Origin: Algoriphagus oliviformis
Lineage (GTDB): Bacteria > Bacteroidota > Bacteroidia > Cytophagales > Cyclobacteriaceae
Reading direction: 5' to 3'
NCBI RefSeq assembly: GCF_017254915.1
Contig: NZ_JAFKCT010000003.1
Location: 248,001-312,000, forward strand
DNA length: 64,000 bases
Position numbers and translations under genes: made by a program. The notes under the pieces are model-generated. The model made no database searches, was not told where the DNA came from, and saw only the letters and a list, made by a program, of their open reading frames with translations. Shown here one piece after another: positions 46,664 through 54,870 of this stretch (position 1 is the stretch's first letter; each line of letters opens with the position of its first letter).

Positions 46664-47818
46664 ATGAAAGCCCCCTTGACCCAACTTGCCTTTAGCGCCC
46701 TAACCATTGGCGTATTTTCCTGCGGAGGAAACCCCGAAAACAGCAACAGTCCCCAAAATTTTTCGCTCGAGATCGTCGATTCTGTCCAGGTAGATTTTCT
46801 CGGAGAGATGATGCTCCAGGACTACGATCCCAAAGCGGACAAATACCTACTCACGACCGACGTGTATTACGAATACCTCGAGGTGGACGGGCAGGGAAAG
46901 ATCCTCAACCATTATAAGTTTAGCGAAGAGGGCCTCGCTCCCGTCAGCCAAGCCATGGGATTGGGCTACTTCGACGGCGATGTGACGGTATTTAATCCGC
47001 CCAAAGGCTACTACCGCTTCCGCGACTCGACTAAGGTCGGGGAAATCAAAATCCCCTATCCCTACCAAGTTCAAATCATGAATCCAAAGCTCGGAGTCTT
47101 TGAAATCGGCAACAAGCTCTACTACCCCAAACCATGGCCGGAAACACTCGCCGTCAACATGGAAGAAGGCGAGTTTTATCAGACGATGTACCGACTTCCT
47201 ATCATCGAGTCCCAGGACAAGAGCACAGGAGACACCTTGGGCGTACTCAGTTTGCCGGAGACATCCACGCTACTCGGGGATCAGATCCACGGTTTTCCGG
47301 TTCCGGTCTACACGCTGGATGGTAACCGGCTGCTGCTCAGTATGTGGTTTGAGCCGAGATTTTACGTCTATGCCAAAGAAGGGGATCGCTTTGTCTTTGA
47401 AAAGACCGTAGAAGTGGATATCCCGGATTGGGTTCCGTACACACCTGTAGCGCTAGACCAAGCACAGCGATTTTTTGAAGAAAACAGAAAGAAAATGCCC
47501 GGTAACCTGACCAACATTCTCGTATCCGGAGACTACTACATCGCGGTGTACAACAAAGGACTACCCGAAGCCAAGACCACCGAGCTACAGCAATCCACCG
47601 AGCGAGACCTAGCGAGGCAACGAATGAACCCCAGCTATGCGGCGATTTTCGACAAGGACTTCAAGCAATTGGCGACAAACGTCCCCTTTCCCATCAATGC
47701 CAACTACCCCAACGTGGTCAACAAGCAAGGCGAACTCGTGGTATCCAAAATCGCGGCGATGTCCGAGACGGAAGATGACGGCATTATTCTCTACCGGTTG
47801 AAGGTAAAGGCCGACTAA
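46664..47818 (+). CDS. DUF4221 family lipoprotein
   Basis: A 384-residue lipoprotein (signal ending GVFSCGG). The body is rich in aromatic and acidic residues with repeated strand-like units such as YDPKADKYLL and GQGKILNHYKF, as in the DUF4221 family found mainly in Bacteroidota. It probably forms a beta-propeller on the cell surface. The ATG at 46664 gives the lipoprotein signal. The function is unknown. Confidence 0.82.
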   Translation: MKAPLTQLAFSALTIGVFSCGGNPENSNSPQNFSLEIVDSVQVDFLGEMMLQDYDPKADKYLLTTDVYYEYLEVDGQGKILNHYKFSEEGLAPVSQAMGLGYFDGDVTVFNPPKGYYRFRDSTKVGEIKIPYPYQVQIMNPKLGVFEIGNKLYYPKPWPETLAVNMEEGEFYQTMYRLPIIESQDKSTGDTLGVLSLPETSTLLGDQIHGFPVPVYTLDGNRLLLSMWFEPRFYVYAKEGDRFVFEKTVEVDIPDWVPYTPVALDQAQRFFEENRKKMPGNLTNILVSGDYYIAVYNKGLPEAKTTELQQSTERDLARQRMNPSYAAIFDKDFKQLATNVPFPINANYPNVVNKQGELVVSKIAAMSETEDDGIILYRLKVKAD

Positions 47819-47937
47819 GGGCCCGCCCGCTGTTCCGCGAGCGGCGGCTCTCGATTTTTCCACTTCTTTTTCAAAAAAACTTTCCTCTTCTGTGATTTTT
47901 CTAAATTCTCAGAGACTAATGCTGTAAACACCGGTAG

Positions 47938-48426
47938 ATGAGGAAAGAAGAAGAATTCATTGCCTTAATCCATGCGCACCAGGGACTGATTTTCAAGATC
48001 GCCTCCTTTTACACCTCTTCCAAAGAGGAAAAAGAGGACTTGAGCCAGGAAATCATCTATCAGGTTTGGAAGTCTTTTGACCTTTTTCAAAACAACTCCA
48101 AGCCCAGCACCTGGCTCTACCGGATAGGAATGAACACCGCCATCACGCAGCTCAACAAGTCCAAACGAAAGGTAACTGCAGTGCCTTTGGACGGAATCCA
48201 GCTGCAATGGATCGAGGAAACGGATTCGGAAAGTGAGGAAAAACTTTCCCAGCTCTACGCAGAGATCAAAAAGCTGAACCTGCTGGACAAGGGCATTGTG
48301 CTGCTTTTTCTCGAAGCCAAATCCCACGAAGAAATCTCGGATATCCTAGGAATCAGTGTCAGCAACGTCGGTACGCGCTTGTCGCGGATCAAAGAAAAAC
48401 TAAGAAAAGGCATCCACACTCACTAA
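47938..48426 (+). CDS. ECF-type RNA polymerase sigma factor
   Basis: A 162-residue sigma-70-like factor. Region 2 is at about 8-75 (KEDLSQEIIYQVWKSFDLF and TWLYRIGMN), and region 4 is at about 95-155 (HEEISDILGISVSNVGTRLSRIKEKLR). It would direct RNA polymerase to a small regulon. The next gene, 11 bases downstream, encodes a membrane protein that may be its anti-sigma factor. Confidence 0.93.
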   Translation: MRKEEEFIALIHAHQGLIFKIASFYTSSKEEKEDLSQEIIYQVWKSFDLFQNNSKPSTWLYRIGMNTAITQLNKSKRKVTAVPLDGIQLQWIEETDSESEEKLSQLYAEIKKLNLLDKGIVLLFLEAKSHEEISDILGISVSNVGTRLSRIKEKLRKGIHTH

Positions 48427-48437
48427 AGCAACAAACC

Positions 48438-49034
48438 ATGGAACTCGAAGAAATGAAATCGCTTTGGGAAGAACTCAGCCTCAAAGTAGAACAACAGGAA
48501 AAAATCCAAAAAAAAGTACTCATGGACATCACTCAACACAACTATAGAAAGCGCCTCAACTCCATCCGAATCCCGGAATTGCTGGGAAGCATCGTCTGCC
48601 TGGGCTATGCGGCCTACTTTATCCTCAGCTTCTCCAAGTTGACCGTCACGATCAACCAGGTCTTTGCGGCCTTTGACATCCTGTTTCTGATCGGCCTGCC
48701 GATCGCCAGTCTTTTGGCCGTCCGAAATCTGAACCAGCTGAATCTCGTCCAAACGACTCCAGCCAAGACTTTGGAAAAGTTTGCCAAAAGAAAGATTCAA
48801 TTCTTCAGAGTGCAGCAGTTTGGGTTTTTCCTTTCGGGACTCTTTCTGATCAGCGTCCTACCTCCTTTGGCCGAAATCTCCGGAAAAGCAGACATCATCC
48901 GACAGCCCTACTTCTGGCTGATCTACGTGCCCGCTGGGCTGCTGTTTATGTTCTTTTTCGGAAGATGGGGCATGAGAAAATACCGAAAAATCATCCAGGA
49001 CTCTGAGGACATGATCCGGGGCTTGGAAGACTGA
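48438..49034 (+). CDS. Membrane protein, possible anti-sigma partner
   Basis: A 198-residue protein with a cytosolic N-terminal region (about 1-45) and four hydrophobic helices. The N-terminus EEMKSLWEELSLKVEQQ resembles short helical sigma-binding segments in Bacteroidota ECF operons. No zinc-binding HxxxCxxC motif is present, so it is not a classic ZAS anti-sigma. The partner role is inferred from position. Confidence 0.75.
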   Translation: MELEEMKSLWEELSLKVEQQEKIQKKVLMDITQHNYRKRLNSIRIPELLGSIVCLGYAAYFILSFSKLTVTINQVFAAFDILFLIGLPIASLLAVRNLNQLNLVQTTPAKTLEKFAKRKIQFFRVQQFGFFLSGLFLISVLPPLAEISGKADIIRQPYFWLIYVPAGLLFMFFFGRWGMRKYRKIIQDSEDMIRGLED

Positions 49035-49089
49035 GGGCTCTGCTTTCCGGGCTCTGCCAGGCTGGGGGAAGTCGAAGCCAGAGCTTAGA

Positions 49090-49139
49090 TTTCGGATTTC
49101 GGATTTGGGATTTGGGATTTGGGATTTGGGATTTGGGAA
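49090..49139. repeat. Tandem 7-base repeat (gggattt)
   Basis: About six to seven consecutive copies of a 7-base unit (gggattt or cggattt) lie in the gap after the membrane protein gene. The copies are nearly identical, which is consistent with slippage. A second near-repeat, actgtgactga, occurs twice just downstream (about 49170-49230). Confidence 0.7.
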
Positions 49140-49245
49140 TCAGCCCCAGATATCGCGTACTAACCGAAAACTGTGACTGATTCCTGAAAGGGTTCTGGAG
49201 CCTGCCGGACGGAGGCTGAGACTGTGACTGAACACTGGAAACGGC

Positions 49246-50752
49246 CTACTCCACTTCCACCACAAACCGCACATACCTGGTCATGGGATGCTCAGCTTTG
49301 TCCTTGACCTCAGCGATGACGTGGAGCTGACCGGTGGCATTGGCAGGAAGCTGTACGGTCACTTGGTTTCCGGCGGCGGATAAGCCAGCCTCGCCTTGGT
49401 AGCTTCCGACCTCTTGGTAGATCCAAAACTTGGTTTCCAACTCATTCCCATCAGGATCAGAAGCCTCCACCTCCAGGACGATACTTTCCCCAGCTTTGGC
49501 AGAACGTGTCGCTTGGCCCTTTGCCTTCACCATCGGAGCGTGGTTGGCATCAGCATAGTCCTTCACACACCAATCCGCCCGGGCGGCAAAATCCTGCTGG
49601 ATCGCCTCCACCCAGCGGATCTGGGGATAGGTAGCGTCGAGGGTATCGGTAAAGGGGTTGAAATCCAAAACCCCGGCACCGTCTTCCCATCGATTGGGCT
49701 GCTCAGGGGACTGCACCAAGCGACCTCCCCAGCCTCCCCACTCGGGATGGTTGAGGTTGTCCAAGCCGACATCGATCAGGTGCAGGTAGGCGGGAGAATC
49801 ACCCTCGGAGATGAAGTCATAGACCCCAAAAGTCCCCCACTGGGCATTTCCCAACTTTGCGGAATCCCCATGGATATGCTCCTCGTCCCCGGCTTGCTTT
49901 TGCCCATCTCCATAGCTGTAATATTGCTTGAGCAACGGCCCGTGGTTGTTGATGATTTCTGCTCCCATGAATCCCCCTTCGAAAAGGTAATGCTGGGACT
50001 CGGGCACCGCCCGCTTCCAGAGGTAGGCAAAGCACCAAAACTGGCTGGCATTGTAAAAGATCCGCAAGTCGGGCCAGTTGGGCGCGATGTATTTCCGATA
50101 GGTAGCGTCCTGATCAAGAATGGCATATAGAATAGCTTTGTCCACCACCTTTTGGTAAATGGCTTCCCATTCCGGTGTTCCTTTGTACTGATCCTCGATG
50201 GACTTCAGCGCCCGGGCAATGGTATTCGTCCCACCCCACACCTGCAGGTAAATCGGCTCCATGTCCCCATCCAGCAGCTTTTCCTTGATGAAGTCCGAGC
50301 CTGGCGTGTCCATTTCCATTTCCCCTTCAAACTCGATATTCCCCACCCGAATCAGACTTCTCAGATGGTCAGCCGTGGGAAATCCCTCCGCATGCTGGCT
50401 GAGTTTTGGATAGACTTCCCCATAGGCATCCAATAGCGGATTCATCCACTCCGTACCTGGCCAGCGCAGGTCTGTCTTTGCCCCATAGATCCGCTTTTTC
50501 CGAGGTAAACTCAGTGCCTTTCCCATTTCCTGCATAATGCCACATGGAAGAGGAATAGACCAGCCCTTCGATGCGAAACTCATTGGCATAAAGCAGCATG
50601 CGGATAAAGGAATCCACATCGTCAATCTCCCCATCGGTGGTGACGATGGTGCGGGGCTTTTGGGAAGTAGAAGCGCGCTCGGTGACAGTTTGGGTCTTGG
50701 GCTGGCAAGAAAAAAGTAAAACACCGACGACTAGGGCATAAAGGGTTTTCAT
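49246..50752 (-). pseudogene. DUF1593 (nucleoside hydrolase-like) lipoprotein gene with a one-base frameshift
   Basis: Two reverse frames together give one complete protein of about 501 residues. The first starts at 50752 with a lipoprotein signal (LLFSCQP) and holds TDGEIDDVDSFIRMLLYANEF. The second continues with WPGTEWMNPLLDAYGEVYP and runs to 49246. The join lies at a T5 tract (50495-50499); removing one T (one A on the coding strand) gives ...FTSEKRIYGAKT.... DUF1593 proteins share the nucleoside-hydrolase Asp motif and a C-terminal beta-sandwich. It is either a real mutation, a phase switch, or a sequencing error. Confidence 0.85.
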
Positions 50753-50878
50753 AGGCTTTTTGGGTTTGGCAGGATCAAAATAGGAAAAGCCAGGGAGAAA
50801 ACCATTGACACACCAATCAGCAAAAAGCCCGCAGCTTCATACCGCGGGCTTTCCGTACTCGAAACCTCATTGTTCCGA

Positions 50879-51595
50879 TCAGGGATTGGTCGAAAAGATT
50901 GACCCGTTGGCGATCAGCGCACGGCGGTTCATCTTCAGGATGTCGCGCACCCACTCGGCGAAGTCCTCGGGTTGGAGCACCTTCTCCGGATTGCCGTCGG
51001 TGAGCCCACCCTGTATGCTCATGTCGCTGGCGATGGTGCTCGGTGTGAGGGTGATCACGCGGATGTTTTGCTTGCGCCATTCTGCCATCATGGATTGGGA
51101 GAGGGAGATCACCGCCGCTTTGGACGCCGCATAGGCTGACATGGTCGCACCACCCTTCAGGCCGGCCGTTGAGGCCACGTTGACGATATCGCCCTCGCCC
51201 TTGGCTTTGAGGTAGGGGTACACCGCCATGGCCGTGTAGTAGACGCCAAAGAGGTTGGTCTGGATGACCTGTTCCCAATCTGAAGAGGACATGGCCTCCA
51301 GGGTTCCCAGCTTGCCTATTCCGGCATTGTTGACCAAAATGTCCACCGTGCCAAGTTCCGCCACCAAGGCGTCAATCCCCGCTTTGACCGCGGCTTCAGA
51401 GGCAACGTCGAATGCCGCATAGGCCACTTTTACACCCGTCGCCTTCAATTCCTCCGCTGTCTTTTTCAGCTGCTCCTCATTGCGTCCCGTGATGCCGATA
51501 TGCACACCCTCTTGGGCGAGCAGCAGGGCCACGGCCTTGCCAAGTCCACGTCCGCCACCGGTGATGATGGCCGTTTTTCCTTTTAGTGAGATCAT
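50879..51595 (-). CDS. Short-chain dehydrogenase/reductase (FabG-like)
   Basis: A 238-residue classical SDR. The cofactor loop is TGGGRGLG (13-20), NNAG starts at residue 89, and the catalytic residues are S142, Y155 and K159. It resembles 3-ketoacyl-ACP reductase, but many such enzymes act on other ketones or alcohols. It is divergent from a MarR-family gene with two palindromes between them, which makes it a likely target of that regulator. Confidence 0.93.
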   Translation of the reverse strand: MISLKGKTAIITGGGRGLGKAVALLLAQEGVHIGITGRNEEQLKKTAEELKATGVKVAYAAFDVASEAAVKAGIDALVAELGTVDILVNNAGIGKLGTLEAMSSSDWEQVIQTNLFGVYYTAMAVYPYLKAKGEGDIVNVASTAGLKGGATMSAYAASKAAVISLSQSMMAEWRKQNIRVITLTPSTIASDMSIQGGLTDGNPEKVLQPEDFAEWVRDILKMNRRALIANGSIFSTNP

Positions 51596-51773
51596 ATTGT
51601 TTTGGTTTTTGTCAAACTACCTGAACCCAGAAAAGCGGGGTTTTGTGCCCCAAATGGGTTAGATTCTGCACAAGTCCATAGCGACACCTTCCAAGTACCA
51701 GACCCTGAGGAGCTGGCGCGAGGACTAAGATCAGCGGCAGCGTTGCGTGGACTTGAAAAAAATTTTCCGATAA

Positions 51774-51824
51774 ACGTAACCAGTTACACATACTTCTCCC
51801 TACATTTACGTAACTGGTTACACA
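51774..51824. promoter_or_regulatory. Two operator-like palindromes in the SDR/marR gap
   Basis: The 12-mers GTAACCAGTTAC (51776-51787) and GTAACTGGTTAC (51810-51821) each have arms GTAAC/GTTAC and are reverse complements of each other. Both sit in an extended context acGTAACnnGTTACaca. Centres are 34 bases apart, about three helical turns. The second site ends 13 bases before the marR start codon. Symmetry, duplication and position fit binding sites for a dimeric MarR regulator. Confidence 0.7.
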
Positions 51825-51834
51825 AAAACAGGCT

Positions 51835-52317
51835 ATGGAGGATTTTCTCAGCGCAATCACACACGAAGGACTGGCCGGCAGGCTCAAGCGCCTGAGCGAC
51901 GAGCTGCTCTATAGTACGCGGGCCTACTACAAGTCCACGGGCCTGGACATCGAGCCCAATTGGCACCTGGTCTTTCTCCTCCTCGAAAGACAGGAACAGA
52001 TGACCATCACGGAGATCTCACAGGAGCTGAAGATGTCACATCCCGGGATGGTCAAGATCGTCAACGGGATGAAAAAGAAGGGCTACCTCCTCAGTCAATC
52101 CGACGAAAACGACTCCCGTAAGCAGCTCCTCAGCCTCAGCGAAAAGGCAAAAAACCTCCTTCCGGAGTTTCGCAGGCACTGGGACGCAGGAATCATGACC
52201 ATGCAGCAATTGGTCGAAGACAGCCCCCATTTCCTCGACGAGCTCCGTAACCTGGAACTCAAATTTGCCGAAAGCAACTACCAACAGCGCACCTCCGAAA
52301 ACCTCAAAACCCTATGA
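51835..52317 (+). CDS. MarR family transcriptional regulator
   Basis: A 160-residue winged-helix protein. The recognition helix region is MTITEISQELKMSHPGMVKIVNGMKKKGYL, followed by a wing with SDENDSRKQLLSLSEKA, the MarR DxR pattern (here DSRKQ). It probably represses itself and the divergent SDR gene and responds to a small ligand. The stop overlaps the start of the next gene by ATGA. Confidence 0.93.
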   Translation: MEDFLSAITHEGLAGRLKRLSDELLYSTRAYYKSTGLDIEPNWHLVFLLLERQEQMTITEISQELKMSHPGMVKIVNGMKKKGYLLSQSDENDSRKQLLSLSEKAKNLLPEFRRHWDAGIMTMQQLVEDSPHFLDELRNLELKFAESNYQQRTSENLKTL

Positions 52318-52574
52318 ACTGGATAGCCGAAACACTGGGATACATTGCCATCTCCGCCGGATTCTTTGCTGCCACCAAAAAGGACATGGGGACCTTCCGG
52401 ATTTGGCACCTTATCTCCAACCTCTTCTATGTGGTCTATGCGGTATTTTTGGAGTCCATCCCCCTGCTCATCGCGAGTGCGGTCTTCTGCGTTATCCATA
52501 GCTACCACCTGAGAAAATTGAGACTGGAAAAAGTCCGGGCTGGCAAAGGCCAGCTTCCCACGGGGCAAGTCTGA
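52314..52574 (+). CDS. Small YgjV-like membrane protein
   Basis: An 86-residue protein with three likely hydrophobic segments (about 6-20, 31-45 and 49-63) and a basic tail with LRKLRLEK. It resembles the YgjV-like small inner-membrane proteins, but this is a weak match. It is coupled to marR (ATGA overlap). A broken second copy of its 3' end lies at 53023-53127. Confidence 0.7.
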   Translation: MNWIAETLGYIAISAGFFAATKKDMGTFRIWHLISNLFYVVYAVFLESIPLLIASAVFCVIHSYHLRKLRLEKVRAGKGQLPTGQV

Positions 52575-52641
52575 CAGATCCCCTTTTCCACTTTGCTACC
52601 CCTACTTTCTATCGTCATGCACTTTGACTACTTTTGGATAG

Positions 52642-52989
52642 GCGCAAAACCATCTCAAAGATGAAATCCACGATGTCATTTCAGGAAAGAGCCAAGTTAG
52701 GTTTGGAGCGGCTATCCAAGCAGTCGCCCGTCACCTTGACAATGGCACGCAAGCAGGCCCGAAAGCTGAAATCCCTAAGCCAATCCTCGACCAAGAAAAG
52801 AAGAGGTTAGAAGTGTTTGCTTCGCGAAATGGGCTTTGGATAGACGACATCGACTTAAGCCAATACATCAGTGAAGGAGCAGAGCAACGAGTTTTCTTAA
52901 AAGACTCCGATCACGTCATCAAATTGAATGACGGCGTGTGCTCACCAGAGAGGATGTTCTGTTTTTCATTGACACAGTGTTCTATCTGA
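52642..52989 (+). pseudogene. Remnant of a putative polyvalent protein kinase gene
   Basis: An open frame of 115 codons without a start follows a TAG at 52639. It reads LKDEIHDVISGKSQVRFGAAIQAV, then IDDIDLSQYISEGAEQRVFL and HVIKLNDGV. This matches my recollection of the N-terminal third of Bacteroidota proteins with the putative polyvalent protein kinase domain, known from phages and mobile elements. The kinase part after about 52930 is missing and replaced by unrelated sequence. The stretch is lower in GC than its neighbours. Confidence 0.7.
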
Positions 52990-53022
52990 CAGAGAACTTC
53001 TGGAAATAGGTATTCCACCCCT

Positions 53023-53127
53023 CTGATCATCGCCGGGGCAGTCTTCTGCGTGATCCATAGCTACCACCTGAGAAAAATGAGGTTGGAAAAAGCCCGGACT
53101 GCGAAAAACGTCCTCCCTTTGGTGTAA
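53023..53127 (+). pseudogene. 3' fragment of a second copy of the YgjV-like gene
   Basis: The 35 codons reading LIIAGAVFCVIHSYHLRKMRLEK match the C-terminal part of the intact gene at 52314-52574 (LIASAVFCVIHSYHLRKLRLEK), with differences that are mostly conservative. There is no start or N-terminal half. The remnant of the kinase-like gene separates the two copies, so an insertion or deletion split a former tandem pair. Confidence 0.8.
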
Positions 53128-53154
53128 TTTCAGGCTGCCAACCCATCCCGACCC

Positions 53155-53754
53155 ATGGACTTTTCCTTTGACAAAGAACTGGTTTTGGAAAACGAAGCCG
53201 TCCTGCTCAGACCCCTGCGGGAAAGCGACCTGGATGCCCTGCTGCCCATCGCCACACAGGATCCCCAGCTGCTGCGCTACTCCCTTGCCCCCATCCATTC
53301 CCGTGAGCTACTGACCACCTACCTCCAAAAGGCCGCGGAAAACCGCAGAAACAAGATCCGCTATTCCCTGATCGTCTTTGACAAGCGGGCAAATGCCTAC
53401 GCAGGAGTCACCTGCCTGCTCAGTATCTCCAATCCGGACGAGCGGCTGGAAATCGGCGGCACCTGGTATGGTCGGGACTTTCATCGAACCGGGCTCAACC
53501 GCCACTGCAAGTTCCTTCTGCTGGACTATGCCTTTGGATACTTGGGGGCAAAAAGGGTGGAGTTCAAAACCGACGAACGGAACACCGTGTCCAGGACTGC
53601 CATCCAGAAGATCGGCGGACAGCAGGAAGGCATCCTGCGAAACCATACGCTGCTGTACGACGGATTTAGAAGGAACACCGTCTACTACAGCATCTTGGAC
53701 TGCGAGTGGCAGGCGATCAGGGACAGGTTTGCTGGCTGGGGCATTGGGAAATGA
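53155..53754 (+). CDS. GNAT family N-acetyltransferase (RimJ/RimL type)
   Basis: A 199-residue acetyltransferase. The opening VLLRPLRESDLDALLPIA and the acetyl-CoA region GGTWYGRDFHRTGLNRHCKFLLLDYAF, followed by RVEFKTDERNTVSRTAIQKIG, are typical of RimJ/RimL-like enzymes. The last part of the sequence is Arg-rich. The acceptor is unknown. It starts just after the gene remnants. Confidence 0.92.
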   Translation: MDFSFDKELVLENEAVLLRPLRESDLDALLPIATQDPQLLRYSLAPIHSRELLTTYLQKAAENRRNKIRYSLIVFDKRANAYAGVTCLLSISNPDERLEIGGTWYGRDFHRTGLNRHCKFLLLDYAFGYLGAKRVEFKTDERNTVSRTAIQKIGGQQEGILRNHTLLYDGFRRNTVYYSILDCEWQAIRDRFAGWGIGK

Positions 53755-53778
53755 CCCTTACACCCGGACACCTCCACT

Positions 53779-54516
53779 TCATCTAGCCTCAAACAGTCTG
53801 ACCGTATAGTCCAGCAGTGCCACGTCCCCTTCCTTGCCATGCCCCGGGATGACGAGCTTCAAGTCCGGAAAAGCGGTCTTCACACAGGTGACCGTCTCTG
53901 GCCAGGCAGCGGTATTCGCATCTCCCAGATAGCCCACTCCGGCACCGAGCTCCTTGACCATGCACCCCCCAAAAAGTACCCCATCGGCAGGGAGGTAGGC
54001 GACTACATTGTCGCGGGTATGCCCCTCGCCAAAAAACCGGTTGCTGACGGACAACTCTCCAACGTCCAGATCCAGCTCAGCCTGAAAACCGTTTTGGGGA
54101 ACCAGATTCCCTTCCGCTGTGGCAAGCTCAATGGTCTTGAAAGAACCGTAGGAAGGAATTTCCAAGGCGTGGAAGGCCTCCAGTCCGCCGACACAGTCGT
54201 CATGGAAATGGGTCGCGACCACGCCTTTCACCTTTACGCCACGCTTTTCCAGCCAGCCTAGCAGTTCCCGGCTTCCCGCATCGTCGGTCGGCGTGTCAAA
54301 GACCAGCGCCTCGCCCCCATCCACGACGATCATGCCGTTGCAGGCGACCTTGCCAAAGTCCTCCGTCTTCAGGTAGCTCACATGGACAAAGGCATGCGCG
54401 CTGACCTGGCGGATTTCCAGGTTTTCTGATTGATACAGGGGCTTGGCTTGCTGGGCAAAAAGAGCGTGCACTACAGTGAAAAACAATACGGCAATCGTGA
54501 AAAGTGTTGTTTTCAT
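53779..54516 (-). CDS. Subclass B1-type metallo-beta-lactamase
   Basis: A 245-residue exported protein with a signal peptide (ending FAQQ). All zinc ligands of subclass B1 are present: H103, H105 and D107 in THFHDD, H166 in GEGHTRDN, C185 in LFGGCMVKE, and H226 in PGHGKEG. These correspond to H116, H118, D120, H196, C221 and H263. GGCMVKE and GHTxDN are marks of true B1 enzymes and not of glyoxalase-type hydrolases. Activity on carbapenems is typical of the family but not proven here. The ATG at 54516 is preferred over a TTG before it. Confidence 0.88.
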   Translation of the reverse strand: MKTTLFTIAVLFFTVVHALFAQQAKPLYQSENLEIRQVSAHAFVHVSYLKTEDFGKVACNGMIVVDGGEALVFDTPTDDAGSRELLGWLEKRGVKVKGVVATHFHDDCVGGLEAFHALEIPSYGSFKTIELATAEGNLVPQNGFQAELDLDVGELSVSNRFFGEGHTRDNVVAYLPADGVLFGGCMVKELGAGVGYLGDANTAAWPETVTCVKTAFPDLKLVIPGHGKEGDVALLDYTVRLFEAR

Positions 54517-54582
54517 CAAATTCGGGAAGTCCGTTCAGGATTTTAGGCTTTCGATTTCAGTTTTGAGGAGCGGAATATCCTT

Positions 54583-54870
54583 TTACAGAATGCTCCAAAT
54601 CAACTCATCTTCGAGGGAATCGTAGGCGTGACTTATTCTATTTCGCAATCCAATGATTTTCTTGACTGAGGAAAGTTTGATCTCCGGAGCCTGTGACACG
54701 AGCTTCTTTACCGCCTCACCAATGATCTCCAAATCACGTTCTACTGCCCTTTTGACCACAAAGTCCTTCTTGTATTGACTGAAATCATTCCCAACGCGAA
54801 GCTTGATCTGGTCAAGTTCCCACAGGATGCTTTCGATATCAAGAATGTACTTCAGTACTTTCGGATTCAT
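54583..54870 (-). CDS. hepT: HepT-like HEPN toxin (DUF86)
   Basis: A 95-residue helical protein with the RNase motif R76-x4-H81 followed by Y83 (R-x4-H-x-Y). HEPN toxins of this type cleave RNA, and the partner MntA silences them by adding AMP to the Tyr. The start overlaps the antitoxin gene by 32 bases on the same strand, the usual order antitoxin-toxin. Codon use is more AT-rich than the flanking core genes, suggesting transfer. Confidence 0.9.
   Translation of the reverse strand: MNPKVLKYILDIESILWELDQIKLRVGNDFSQYKKDFVVKRAVERDLEIIGEAVKKLVSQAPEIKLSSVKKIIGLRNRISHAYDSLEDELIWSIL

Noticed and set aside
49090..49139. Possible CRISPR-like array
   Set aside because: The 7-base units are directly adjacent with no spacers, and no cas gene is nearby; it is a simple tandem repeat.
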